DNA of 64,000 nt from Straminergon stramineum (lineage: Eukaryota; Streptophyta; Bryopsida; Hypnales; Calliergonaceae): positions 23,252,501-23,316,500 of the forward strand of contig OY987268.1 in NCBI GenBank assembly GCA_963920665.1, read 5' to 3'. This document shows, in pieces, positions 50,300 through 63,900 of this stretch (position 1 is the stretch's first letter; each line of letters opens with the position of its first letter). Position numbers and translations under genes: made by a program. Below the pieces are notes generated by a model. It did not search any database, was not told the origin of the DNA, and worked only from the letters and a program-made list of their open reading frames with translations.

Positions 50300-52730
50300 C
50301 TCTCTGGAAGGCAACTAAGGGTTGACAAGCCACCCTATTTCAAGAGCCTTGCAAGGCTATTGAAAGAATAGAATCTTTGACAAAAAAAAGATTCACCTAG
50401 ACACCTCAAGTGAATATCTCAAATGAAAGGGAGTATATCTTAATTTTCTATTCTCTTTCAAATATAAAATTGTAGTTGCCATAACCCTCCTCCATTGAAC
50501 TACTTGTGTAGTAATGCTCAAGTACCAATGCTCTGACAATTGACAATACATTGATTAGTAAAAATGGGGGAAAAGTTCCTGTATAGGCTAAAAAAAAGTA
50601 ATGTTGGAGTCCCTTTTGACGCTTCTAAACAACCTTGTGGAGAGTCAAAATTTTCTCTAATGTTGTGCCACCTTTGCTATAGAATCATGTATTTCAAGCA
50701 TTCCTCAACAAATCTAATTGTTTTGTGAATTGGCTTCCATGTCTTTGAATGTTTCTAGATGTTCTCATTTGTTATTCAAGAGTTAAATTCTTTTTGAGAA
50801 CGACTAGACTGAAAGTGGCCTGAGTTTTGCTATCATATATTTTCTACAAGCTCCACACATCCATGAAGCGCATTATGAAACAATGGATTACATTATGAAC
50901 ATAGTTGAAACAAACCTCATAGCAAATCTAAATGCAATTTTTAACAATTCTCATGACCCTTCCATTATAGCACTTCCAACAAATGTTAACACTTCAACGA
51001 GCGTTCTTCAAGATTCTCTTGATGAAATTTACAATTTAGTGTTTGTTGTTGTCAATCCAATTGGTAACAAGTTCTCAAGCTCTCAATTAGATATGACAAT
51101 TGCAATATCCATTAGAACAGGTAAGTATTGAATTGTGGTGTGGTTCATCAGATGGTGGAGTAATGCGTTAAATTTATTAATAAAGCTAATAGGGTCATCT
51201 AGATTTTTTGTAGAGACTCCAATCTCTTTTAACATTAGAACTATTGACACATATATATTGCATAGGTCTCATTAGTTTGAATTAATCACTTACTCTGGTA
51301 ATAGTAGAGTCTTTACATCCTTATTTATTTGAGACTCCCTATTTCTTTGATGTTGCATTTTTGTCCTACTTTATAAATTATTTTAAATAAACTAATGATT
51401 GAAAATGTTGGAGTTACCAAGTCCATCACATTGAGCGATTGAGGAGGCGAGAAGGTAGATTCAAGGTTGTCCATGCCTACGTGAATCTGGCTTTTCATGT
51501 AGGTATGTCCATTGATGTCAATCCTAACGCATCTTGACGCATCAAGATTGTGACCAAAAGTTGGCGCCTAAAAAAGAATTTTTTTATTTTTTTTCAACGG
51601 CCTTTTGTCCAAATTGAAGGACAAACCGTCACTATTGACAGTAGGTTGTTGAGGTTGACGGATGGATTGTCCACGTTGACGGACAGATCGTTTAGGAAAA
51701 AAATTGGATTTTGACAGACATGGGGTTGAATCCTGATGTTTCATCCATCCGATGTCCGTCCAAACATGATGTGACGCTAAAAACCTTGGGTGGATTAGGA
51801 ATAGTTGCAATCATTGTTGACAAACTAGGCAGTAGTACATTAGAACTAGTGATCGATACATATATATTGCAGGTACCCATAGTGTAATTAATAATGGAAA
51901 GTTGTGAAGGCCTTGCCTCTATTATTGAGAATACTATTTGTTTACTTATTGGCCCACCTAACACAATGCCATTGCAACCCCTATCGGTCATCAAAAGTGC
52001 CGCGTGGGTCATTTCAATGACAAATGCATGCATTAGCCCTAGCTAACAAAGGAAGTTTTATTTAGGGCTAATAGAGTGCAAATTATCTCCAAACAATACA
52101 AGATATGTTAGTTGGAAATAAAGGCTCAAACTTAAGCCCAACCAAGGTGAACATTTTGGGGGACTATAGTAATTTTAACAAAAGAACATCTGAGATTTTC
52201 CAAACACCTTGGTTGTAGAGGGCTAACCCTTAAAAGATTAGTCTAGGCTAATGTTGCCAAAACTTCCTATGATTGCACCACTGTTTCTACAGCTGTAAAA
52301 TTTTGGTCATAGAAAGGACTCCTTCAAATCTATTTTGAAAACACAAGCTTGCAAACCATTTGTTTTCTCTATAAACATGTATTTTTCAAAGTAAGGTAAC
52401 TACACCCAAAAGCAACGTCTTTCTAAAACCAACCTCTTCAGATTCTTGCCTAAAATCTACTCCCACTATTCATAAGTCTAGGGTTGGTTTTAGAAACACT
52501 TACTTACAATACTTTGAAAATTCATAGTTTATTTATATAGTATCCAAAAATGCATTCTAAGAGAATAAGATAATCTAGAATCCCTTTTTCACTACTAATA
52601 CAATCCTACAATAAATTTTCTAATATAATAATGGAAACTACGATGGATTGCTTATTTGGATAATTTTGGGTGCAGCTACTTTACATCTGATCAATTGGTA
52701 TCCAGGAACATCGTATCATATTTCAAATAT
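50300..52730. other. AT-rich intergenic DNA, no gene
   Basis: No coding sense recognised. Between 51640 and 51770 short words such as GTTGACGGA and GTCCGTC recur in both orientations, suggesting an eroded inverted-repeat element, but no ends can be defined. The frame at 50883-51131 (82 codons) is unrecognised. Confidence 0.5.
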
Positions 52731-54540
52731 TGAGTGGAAGTTCAAATCTCATCACATCAAATTTGAGACAATTTAACTAGGGGTTTAACCCATAAAGCTT
52801 CATAATTATGCTATATCAAAAATACTCCAAAACTACCATTTCTATTGTAAAGAGATACATATTTAAACACTTTTTTTTGGTTTCATATCCAACAAGAAGA
52901 TCTTGCACTAGATTAGTTATTAGTCTGAAAAAGTGTGGAAGCAATAATAAAAACTTTGATTGTGTATATTGCAAGATATTAGTATTTAAAGTGAAATGAA
53001 ACACATGATCTCCTTTTCCTTTCCATAATAAAGCCTTAGACTTTGAATCCTCTTAACTTGAAATTTTGAATTGTAGAATTTCAATGAAAAAAATCCTTAT
53101 AATGGAGAATTGAACTAAGAGTACTCAATAAAATTCAAAATTTAAACAAACTTGATTTTCATTCTTTAAAAAATGGTTAAGTAGAAGTACACACAAAATG
53201 GAAAGAAAAATAAAATTGTCAATAATTATAAGATGCAATTGAAATAGATCAATCCTAAGATGAGATTACTCTAATGAAGAATTCAAACCTTCTTAACTTG
53301 TTAAATTGAGAAAATTGTGAAAATTGAGATCAAAAATGAATTTTATAAGTTACTTATTTAAAGCAATGTATGTTGTTATTATCCCAAAACAAGATTTATT
53401 ATAATTTTATAAAATTAGTCCACATGGAATGAATCAATGTTTCATATGTAGATAACATTAGTAAACTACATTTTCTAAGAAACTATTTCTCAAATTTTAT
53501 TTTAAATTTTTGAGAGTTATTTTACTACTCAAGCTCATCTACTTTAAGAATGGGTGGCATAACTTTTGATTTGGGGCACCAAAATGAAATAAAAATTATA
53601 TTTTTATAATGCCAATTTGTCATCCCATTTTTTTTTTTAATTCAAAAGTCTATGCCCAAAATCTAGATTGTAAGTACTTGTCCAAACTTTCATTTATTCT
53701 ATGAGGTCCAAGGGGATAATGATCCTTTACTAGTGAAATTTGCAACACCATTCTAGATTCCAAATATTGACTATCAAGCAGATGTTCAAACCTAGGCGAA
53801 AATCATACTCCCTCTATCTCAAAATAAATCTGGGATTTCTTGGAAATGGCTAGATTAGCCCCTAAAGTTTCTTGACTATGTTATCACCAAAAAACCTCAA
53901 AAACTGCCATTTCTAATACAAGTACGAAAAATTTGAAAATATCATTTTTGGACACATGTAACCATTGGATCTTGTATTACACTAGACTAAGAAAATGTGA
54001 AAAAAAATTCAAAAAATTACACCATGTAGATTGCAAGATACTAGCATGTGAAGTGATAAAAATCCTTTTTTGGGCCCTATGAAAAAACGAGCAACTGTAC
54101 TTCACAAGGTCACATTTGTATGAAAAAATCTCCAAAATGGTAGTCCTTCTTTAGATTCATTCTTCAATGCAAGTTGGCTATATGTTTGAAAATTTTCAAA
54201 TCATTTGGAATTGTGCAACATATAGGAAAAAAATAGTAAGTAAAAAGATGTAGAGAATGATTCAAAATACTAAATTGTTAACAATTTATTAATGAAATTG
54301 AAAAATCCTAATCCCAATGGTTGCAATGTTGTAATAAAAAAAATCTACATATAATGTTTTTATTTTTTTCAAAAAATATTGAAAATTGAGTTAAATAAAA
54401 GACTTCAAAATTTATTTTAGAGTAGAGAATCCACACTTGCTTGCAAACTAAAACATCTTATAACTTTTGACTCATTGATCAAAATGGAATGATTCAAAGC
54501 TTTCTATGTCGATATAAATCTAGAAAACCAATTTCTAATT
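52730..54540. repeat. Degenerate ~1.07-kb direct duplication
   Basis: Blocks near 52790-53030 and 53860-54075 correspond: both have TAAAG(C/T)TTC, AAACT(A/G)CCATTTCTA, GATCTTG(C/T)A then TTGCAAGATA(T/C)TAG and AAGTGA. Near 53425 and 54490 both have a GGAATGA-TCAA block followed by a TATGT-GATA block. The order is kept at ~1.07 kb spacing, so an old tandem duplication is likely. No coding sense. Confidence 0.6.
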
Positions 54541-57500
54541 TTTATTTTTGAAAAAATTGATTCCCATATCCTACAAGCTGAAATGCTTAAATTATCCATT
54601 GTAGGTACCTCTAACCTAGTGATATGGATTTATCCCAATTTCAAGTAGAACTATTGGTTAGTTAATTGTTAGCTAAAGTTGGAAAATCAACCAATTGCAA
54701 TTTGAAAAAATTAGAGAAAAAGCAGCAAAAAAATCAACCAAATTTCTATTTAGAGTAACAAATAGAAATAGAAAAAGAAAATGGACTCAATACTTGAAAA
54801 AATAATTCAATGTGAGAATGAATGGAAAATAGGTAGTAAAACTCAAAAACTATCCTGAACGTAGATTTACCCTAAAGAGCCAAAATCTAGCTATTTTATG
54901 AGCTATTTTATGGGATTGAAAACTCACTAAAGTTCTAAACATATATTTCTCATCCAATATTTTCATTAGGGGAGATTTGAGGGCATTAAGAGACTATTTC
55001 ACGCCTGTTCTCAATAATGTGAATCAGCCACTAGTGTCCAGAATTTTTTTTAATTAAAATTTTATGAAATTTTCTTTTAAAAAAATCTGAAAAAAGTAAT
55101 GAAAATGAAGAAATTATTAATTAAATACTATTATCTTACATGGTAATAGCAATGCCATATCAAATTGTTGTTGTGGTAAAATTCCCCAAGTTTCCCCATT
55201 GTTCAAGAACTCTAAGAACTTGTAGTCTTCTAGAGGATTGAAATCCCTTCTAATGGTATGTGGTTCATGCAATTTCATTTCCTTGTTGTCATATATTGAA
55301 GAAACTAACCATAGCCATAGGTATCTTGCATGTTTTTGTACAAATTTATATGTACTTGCTATAGTTCACCTTGTAGTACATTTTGACAATCTTCAACTCT
55401 ATGTCCTTGATCATAATTTTGGTCATAAAAATGTCCTCTTTTGAATTTAAACACGCCTAATGAAATGAAATTTATCAAGTCAAGTTTCTACTCTAATAAA
55501 AAAAATGGAAAGGATCCCAAATTGAATGTTTTGTTTCAATTTGATCCAACTTGAAAATTTGAGACGTTTGTAAAATGGAATATTTTATTGCAATTTGAAC
55601 TTTGAACTTGATACCATAGTCCAAGATTTTCAATTTTTTAGGATGGCATAAAATTTTAGTTTTTACTAAGATGTTTAGCACTAGAATATAGACCTATAGT
55701 TGTAAGAAATTCATGTCCTATTTTGCTTCACAACTTGCTTGCTAATTTGTTTTTTTGGCCATAACTTTTGTCTTCATACTCTAAATGAATCAAGATTTAT
55801 AGATGAGGTACTCATGACTATTATTCACCTTGACTGAATTTTTTGAAATTTAAAAAAAATTACTATCCAAAAATAGCCCCCAATTATATGTCACATTTGC
55901 CAATTGGGGGGAGGGGATATTACTACACTACTTAGTACCCAAAAAATCGAAATTTGAGCTGAACTTGGAGGATATGGTCTTCTAGTTGACTTGTAGCTAT
56001 TGTCCAAAGGAATTCTAAAAATAGCTAATTGTATGTGGTGTATAAGTCCATAAAGTGAGCATCTTTCTACTTGCATTTTGCATAGATAAAATATTATTTT
56101 GGTGGTTCTTTTGGTGAATGACCATCTCCACAGAATTGTTTCAAATGTCCAATTTTTTAAAATATTTAAAATATTTTTATATTTTAAATAATTTCAGCAT
56201 CAAAGTATTTGGTACTTTTCTAGTTCTCCTACTTAGAGAATATTTTGAAGCTTTTCCTTCAGTGGTTACCTTCATCTTAAACGTGCATACATTAGCCATA
56301 CTTTTTTCTTAAATTAAAATTATTTTTAAAATTTTAAAGTACTACAAATAAACTTTAGTATTTTTCCAAATACAACAAAATCAGCAAGTGTTTCTTGCAG
56401 CCATCCACCAATGGTGAAAAATTTAGATTTTATTGGAAATTTTGTATTTGGTATGAATATTCTCTAAACCTTTCCAACAGTCCAAATTTTTTTTCAAATT
56501 AAAAAAAATATCCCTTACAGAAATATGTGATTTTGATTTAATTTTTAAAATAAAATAAAATATTTCTCACACTTATACAAATCCACTCATAAGTTGAATG
56601 ATTTTGTGCTAATTTCCGTTAGTTTTAACATAGATTTACCACAAAACCATTTTAGCCTATAACGGATTTGTACCAGTAAAACTCAAATTTCGTTTCAAAA
56701 TAGAGCATATAAGGCAAATGATGTTGAACTCATAAGACTACATGATCATAGACTATGTATTTTAGACATTAATGTATGAACAAACATTTGATGAATTTTA
56801 AGTGGTTTCCAATCAAAAACAATCCCAAGGCACCTTGCCCTAAAACAATGCTAAAGTCTTTGTTTTTATTATTCTTTTTTGAGATCCAACAATAGATTTA
56901 ATCATACTAACTTCTTAAATTACATCCTCCCAAAAATTTTGATTTAAAAATTAACCTTATCAATTGCAAGATCATGATTGACAATTGAATTTCAAAAGAA
57001 TAAATACTTTTTAGTCATTCAAAAAAAGAAAGTGTCGTCTTTCAAATTTTTTATAAAGAAATGAGGAAACCCTATTACTTGACAAAAATAATTGAATGTT
57101 GAGAAAATAAGTTGATAATGCAATAAGAAAATAAAAATAAATGCTTTATATTCTTTCTAGAATACTTTCTTAAGAAGAAGTAATACAAACTGATGGGACA
57201 CACTAAAAATGCTAATAACTTAAAATAATAATTGAAAAATCAATCCCAATGGTGAAAATGTTGTAGTAGGCAAACTACACCCTAGTCCTTGTGTTTTTTT
57301 AAACTATAAAAATTTAAGTTCAAAAATGAACTTCAAACATTATTTGAATGGAGATGTCACAAGTGCCCACATCGCATTTATTTTTGGACATACAATCACA
57401 AGTCTTCTATAATTTATAAAAACTCAAAATTTTTGTGAAAGTTTGAAATTATTCTGAATTCTTGAATTATAAGTGAACAAAATCATATTAACTATAAAAT

Positions 57501-57553
57501 ATGTAAGGAATTTGTACTAATAGGTTCAATCTCTAAAACAGGTAACACAATTG
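54541..57553. other. AT-rich intergenic DNA, no gene
   Basis: Both strands were read; only short, low-complexity open frames are present. Confidence 0.6.
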
Positions 57554-57806
57554 AAGGCCATATTCATTAAAATGAAACAATTTGTAGTCTCATATTATCC
57601 TTGATCCTACATTTAAATGATAATAAGTGTTCAATATTGAGAGAATTTGGTAAATTGAGACTTCTAGTATTAATACATTTATAAACCTTTCATTCTTTAA
57701 ATGTTGATTTGTTCATAAATTTTTTATTCATTATAATGGAGGTCCCCAATAGTGGAGTTGAAGTCTCAAAACGTACATTTTGTCTCAATTAAACGAATAT
57801 GGCCAT
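57554..57806. mobile_element. Miniature inverted-repeat element, related to the 4.1 and 8.3 kb family
   Basis: 253 bp, nearly the same length as the other two. The left end is AAGGCCATATTCATTAAAAT and the right end is the reverse complement of a (T)GGCCATATTCGTTTAATTG sequence. Both ends carry a nearby GAGAC or GTCTC word, as in the other copies. The interior is AT-rich and only loosely similar, so it is an older or divergent member. No 9-bp target duplication is visible. Confidence 0.6.
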
Positions 57807-58990
57807 AACTCCAAGACACACAATCACTAATTTGATTTTTAATTTAGGACTCATCCATATTTATGACTAAATACCAAGTTAGCACAACATGCACACTTTG
57901 ATTCACTTGACTTGACCTTTCACATGCAACTTGACTCCACACACACAACTCCCAATTTCAATTCTCACAATCATAATTGGCTCACACACAACTATACAAT
58001 GAGCAAATATAATCACTCATTTTCTTTAGACACATTCACCCACATAAACCAACATATTATAATTCAATTTGATTCTTCATTCATCATTTCCAATTTTAGT
58101 TTTCTTATCACTCCTCTATACTCTCATCAAAACCACAAAATAAAACGCAGCCAACAAGGGAGTGGACTCGCATGCACACCATCCTATAGTAGTAGGTCCT
58201 TCCAAATTAGAGAAGAGAGATTTAAAAGGACTTCTACCAACCAACTCAACCACCAATTTGGGAATTACTACACACCTACTCCAACCTTAATTCTCTAACT
58301 ATCAAATTGGCAAACCTTTCCTACTTGAAAATTCAAACTTACACTTGGAAGTGTTAAAAGGTTTAATTATCAAAAATCTACAACTCCAAATTAGTAAAAA
58401 TGCCCATTCATATCCAAAATTGGAAATTTATCTATTAAAAAATAATAAGCTTGTGCACAACACTCTAACATATTAGTAGGAATTCCTACCAATTGTTGTT
58501 AAAACACTTTTATATGGCTTTTTTCCCATATTTTTCTTGAAAATTAAGTAATGGTGGAAAAAAATCATGAGACTAAAGTGCCAACTCAAGGGCTCACAAT
58601 TAGTTCACTTATCCTTACAACAATGAAAGTTAGAGATTTTGGACATTTGACCATTTTATGGTCAAATAATGTACTTGTGGAAAAAAAAACTTTAAATGAA
58701 ATCTAGCCTAAATTGTAGAGCATTTTATGACCTCTCCAAAATGATAAACAATACCCAAATTAAACTTGACAAACAAAAGTCACATGCACATGAACTTTTA
58801 CTACTAAATGGTTCTAACAAATTTCATTCATCAATTCCTTCTAATTGGCGAATCTAAATTCATTTCTACTTTTGGAAACATATTCAAGATTGGTATTATT
58901 ATGTAAGAATCTAAGATTATTTAAATTGGATGGACAATTCTACTTTTCATCCAAATTCAGATTTGTTCTAATTCAACAAATAAGTTATTT
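57807..58990. other. AT-rich intergenic DNA, no gene
   Basis: The 128-codon open frame at 57912-58298 is dominated by His, Asn, Thr and Ser from CA-rich sequence and has no motif; I do not call it a gene. Confidence 0.6.
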
Positions 58991-58996
58991 GGATAT

Positions 58997-59690
58997 TTTC
59001 ATACTTGAAATAGCATCAATTGATGGATAAAGTTTGAAAAACAAAATTTTATACACTCATAAGTCATCCATACAAAGTTCAATGAAAAAGTGTCATGTCA
59101 TCTTGTAATCCTAGAAAGAATACATAAAACAATGTCTACTTGAGATTCAATTACCCTTCTCTATGCCAAAGCACTTATGTAACCCCTCCTTGTAGATGCT
59201 TAAAAACATTTTTCAAAAATGTCTTTTTATTTCTCATCCAACAACTAAAATAGTAGCAACTGATAGAAGAAATTTTAAAAATAAAATTTTACACACTCAT
59301 AATTCATGCATATAAAAGTCCAATGGAAAAGTATCATATCATCTTGTGATCCCAAGAAGAAAACCTATAACAATATCCACTTAAAATTCAAACACTCTTC
59401 CTTGTGCAAAAGTGTTTATGTAACCTCTTGTGTGTTGATCCCAATTAATATTTATTTTTGACCTAAAGTAAATTCACCATCTCATAGATACTTGAAAATT
59501 CTTTCCAATAGGATATTCTGTTTTTTTATCCGATATTTGAAATAGCATTAGTTGATGGATAAATTTTGAAAAACAAAAATCCATACATACATAACTCATC
59601 CACATGAAGTCCCATGGAAAAGTGCTACATTATCTTGTGATTGTAGAAAGAAGAGCTATAACTTCATCCAATAAGAAATGAAATAAAAAA
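58997..59690. repeat. Degenerate tandem repeat, ~240-290-bp unit, three copies
   Basis: Units start near 59004, 59242 and 59535. Each has (TTGAA/CTAAA)ATAG then a GATGGATAAA-TTTGAAAAA-type block, ACTCATAA-TCAT-CA, AGT-CAATGGAAAAGT, and ATCTTGTGAT followed by AGAA and CTATAAC. Copies 1 and 2 also share a TTATGTAACC word near the end. No coding sense. Confidence 0.85.
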
Positions 59691-60134
59691 CCCTATACAA
59701 AAGTCAAAGTTCCTAAAATTCATGTCTAAGATAAAATAAATTACTATTTTAAAAAATAAGACATTTCTAGAAAATTCTTGTCAAGCCCTTTTCAAAAAGT
59801 CAACTCTCATTCTAAAATTCTTCGTATTGAATATGCAATAGCCTAGTTATATATGTAGACTAGAAAGTCAAAGTTGCTATACATCACAAATGGTAAAAAA
59901 ATTTGGATTATTATTAGATTTTTGAATTTGTAAGGTCTACTAATGGGGATAAGTGAAATAAAAAATATATTCTAAAAATGGAAGACCCAAGGAATACTCT
60001 TATAACCCTATATTCTAGACTTTAAATTTTTTTTCAGAAATCTTAAGTTGTACAATGCTACTTCATGTCTATCTTCCTAGACAAATTTCTAAGTCTCATG
60101 CTCCACCTACCTAATTAATATGTCAATTGTGCAA

Positions 60135-60416
60135 TAGGGTGTTTGCATGGTTGAGTGGACCAAAAGCAACACTTGGTGACTCCATAAAAGTCCCTAGAAG
60201 TCCATAGGCAAGTAGACATTCCTCATGCTATGGTACCCTACAAAGGCGAGAGAATCTATATATTTGAATTAAATGAACATGGATAAAGTATGCAAAGTCA
60301 TAGGCCATAAATCTTAGTTGGAATTTCAATTTACAATTTGAGTACTCCTACAAGTGGTAGAATTCCAAATAACTATAGTTCAAAACAATCCCATATTCTT
60401 GTATAATGTTCAATTG

Positions 60417-60451
<35 letters not shown>

Positions 60452-60934
60452 TGTAGAAGATTCCATACTAAAGGGATTAGCCAAAAAAATTCAAGAAATA
60501 ATATAGTAAGGCTTTGGTAGGGACATTTGAAAATATATACCATTTCAAACTGTAAAAAAATCCCTAACTCACAATTCAAATACATCAATGATAGGTAATT
60601 CATCAATTTAAAACATTTATTATCATATCTCTGTACTATAGAGTTCTTTTTTGTCTTGCAAAATTTTATATATATGAAAAACAAGCTTAAATAAATAGTA
60701 TTGACATTGTGACATACCATAATTATCCATACAAAAGTCCCCCTATACTTAATGTGAATGATTTTTAAACACTAATTACATGGTTTTTTAAGCAACCATA
60801 CATAGAATAAAGTATATGAATTTTTAATTAAAAAACATATTTTTTATTATACACAATCGTGCTTGCAATAAAAAAAGGTCCCTAAAAATGGTTTTGTGAT
60901 AGTGATTTTGGTCCACTTAACCATGCATTCACCT
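60135..60934. mobile_element. 800-bp inverted-repeat element
   Basis: The left end is AGGGTGTTTGCATGGTTGAG followed by TGGACCAAAA. The right end is the reverse complement of CAGGTGAATGCATGGTTAAG followed by TGGACCAAAA. About 25 of 30 terminal bases match. No clear target duplication is visible and no transposase sense was found inside, so it would be non-autonomous. Superfamily undetermined; the (C)AGGGTG-like ends are compatible with hAT but do not prove it. Confidence 0.65.
60419..60446. repeat. (AC)14 microsatellite
   Basis: Twenty-eight bases of uninterrupted AC dinucleotide inside the 800-bp inverted-repeat element. Confidence 0.97.
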
Positions 60935-63900
60935 GACACTAAAATCCCTTTATCTTTTCACCATTTTTATACATCTCACACTACCTAGAAAGAAAATCAA
61001 ATCACAATTATGAGCCTTTACACACCAACAAGATTGCAATGAGGTAAACAAAACCCACAACGATGGCTAACAACACTTGAGACAAAATCACAACTCATAA
61101 ATGGCAATACAACTTGCCCATCTTGGCCACAATTCAAATTAAAAAAACTTTGGGCAAGGTTTCAATGTATAGTACAATCTTTGGTGTCTTTAAGTCCATG
61201 AATGTTGAACGGTGCATTGCAATAGAAAGAATTACAAACAATCCACTACTAGACAATCGAAGGCTAGTGGCCCTTGTTTTGTGATTCGTATTTAGAAAAA
61301 AGTCAAAAGTTGTACATGGTGTGAATTGTTGTCGAGATTGTCAACAAAACACATAGACTCAATATTGAAATACTGGAATAAGAATCGGGATATTTGCACT
61401 TCAGGAAGGAAAAGTAAGTCTTGGATTTGTTGTTGATGATATGTTCAAGGCTATAAATATTATGTATTGTTTGTTGGACAAGGCAAAAACACAATAGACA
61501 CACATCACATGACATCTAGTAGACCCTTTGCAATAGACAAAAAGTTAACTTCAAGGTTGACTTTCAAAAAATTATCCCCCACACACTTATAATTTTGATG
61601 TATTTAAATTTCATTTTAGAAAAGTATCTCAATTTGATGAATACATATTATATTCTAAATTTAAATTCATAATTATAGTGAGATTTCAATTTTTTTAATT
61701 GATGTTGATGACCTTGTTAGACACCAAAAGGCACTAACAAACGTCTCAAGAAGATCTCGACATGCAATGTGACACATCCAATATGACACCAAAACTTGAA
61801 AATGTGTCTCACAAGATGACCCTGTGTAATTCATAATTCAATATGGAAAATGGGAAATTCTCAAGTCTCAATCCCAAATTTTATGGTTGCAAATTGGCAA
61901 TTACTTTGGCTCATCAAGACTTGATACTTTAGGCAAAGTATTGCATGTCTTTCGTTACGACAATAGAAGATAAATCAATGATACATCAACGACAAAAGAC
62001 ATTGACATCATCAACTCAAGATTCTTCTAAATTGTTGACTTTAGAAAACAAAATGCCTAAAACTAGTTGTAGGCAATATTTTTGAAACATTGGCCAAATA
62101 TTTCTTACATCTAATGCCTAATTAGTGCTAGTTTCATCCATTAGTGCAATGTCAAAGTTGATTTCATATTATGATTTCTTTCCTTTAGCTTGGTTTTAAA
62201 ACATGAATTAATTTTGGAGTCCTCTAGTTTTGTTCTAAATGATGGTTCTTTCAAAGATTCTTAATTGACAATCTATGCAATCAACACTACTTTTGGATTT
62301 AAATCTGAAATTTTTTATTTTTGAATTTCTAAATCTTTTTTATTTGTAGGACATATGATTACCTATCTAAATGGACAAGACACTTGAAGTTTGAATTTTC
62401 CTATTGAAAGTTATGGATAGATGAAGTTTGACCACTAATCAAAACTTTAAAAACTTCATCAACTAATTTCTATCAATCTACAACTCTAAATTAACCCTTT
62501 CTTTAGTTTTGACCTTTGACTTTAATCAAAATTCTAATTTTTCCTTTCAACCTTTCTTGGATGAATTTTATTATTTTTTATTTATTTTTACTATTTGGAC
62601 TTCATCCCACGCATATCTTCTTTGTTTTTTTTTAAATTTCTAAATGCAATATAATTTTAGAAAGCTCTAGAGATGATCTATACTAATTTGAATTAAATCC
62701 TATAGTTTCAAATGACTCTAAAGGTCTAAATTGAGCTTGTAAACTCTACCTTGTACAAGGAATTTGAAACAAGAGAGAGTAAAGAAAATAGCTCATTTAA
62801 AGCACATACTTCAAAGTTGTCATCTTCCAAGAGGTGCTTGTAAATTGTCTCAAATCCCCTATCATTCTTTATCTTTGTTGAAATGTCAAAGTTTGTTTGG
62901 AACTTTGTTTCTCTCTATTGGCTCTCGTTTAAGTTTGGAATTTCCATTTACAATTTGGAAATAAAACAACAAATCCTATTGAATTTTCTAACTCCCCATT
63001 GCCAGACTTTGACTTCTAAATTCTAATTTCTTTTTCCCATCTCTAACTTCCTTAGCTTGGTGTCTTATTTCTAATTCCCTTCTAACTCCCTTCTTTTGAA
63101 CTCATTTCTTTTATTTTCAAGTCTTTTTTCCTTTTAATCATTGCAATTGCAACTAGTTGACTTTGATAAAGTGACCACTATATCCTTCCAAAAACTAAAA
63201 CTCAAATAATTCTAGATCCTTGTCCCCTCCATTGGGATCAAAATCCAACTACACCCTAATTTCTAATTGTATAGTTAAATGATACTTCTTTGGGATTTTC
63301 CTAAACTTCTATCCTATCCTAATTGTCATTGACATCAAACCAAATTTTGGTGGAGCACTCACTTATTAGGCCAATTGCTTGTATTCTAACTTCCAAATTT
63401 TGACACATACCCTTTGGCTCTAGTTGAACATGTTGTGACTTCCTCTTGATGGCTTGTCTTGACAAATTGTTACTCCCCTTGTTTATTTAATAATTTTGAT
63501 ATTTTATTTGTTTTGACAAGCTTCCTACACTCTAACCTTTTAACCCCTAAAGGACCATTGACCCTTTGGGGGACAAATGAGATTTTGGGCAGGTACCTAC
63601 AGTCTCAATTTCTATTCTGATTTTTTGAAACTTTTTCTGAAGATAGAAAAATTGATTAGCTTCGTGATAATATAATTTGTTTTTCATTTGGTTCCCGGGA
63701 ACAAAAGTTATGCCCAAATAAGCTCAAAACAAGGGAGAGGGGGTAGCAAAAAAAAGTTTCAAAAATTTGAATATTTTTATTTTTTATTTTTTTCCCTTAA
63801 AGATAGTATTTTTGTCGACATGGAAAGATTTGATTCATTCCATTTGGATTTGTTATGAGAGAGTTATAGACAATCTTGTTTTTCAGGCACTTAGAGCATC

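Noticed and set aside
57912..58298. 128-codon plus-strand open frame
   Set aside because: Composition is driven by CA-rich DNA (His, Asn, Thr, Ser), with no motif or splice context.
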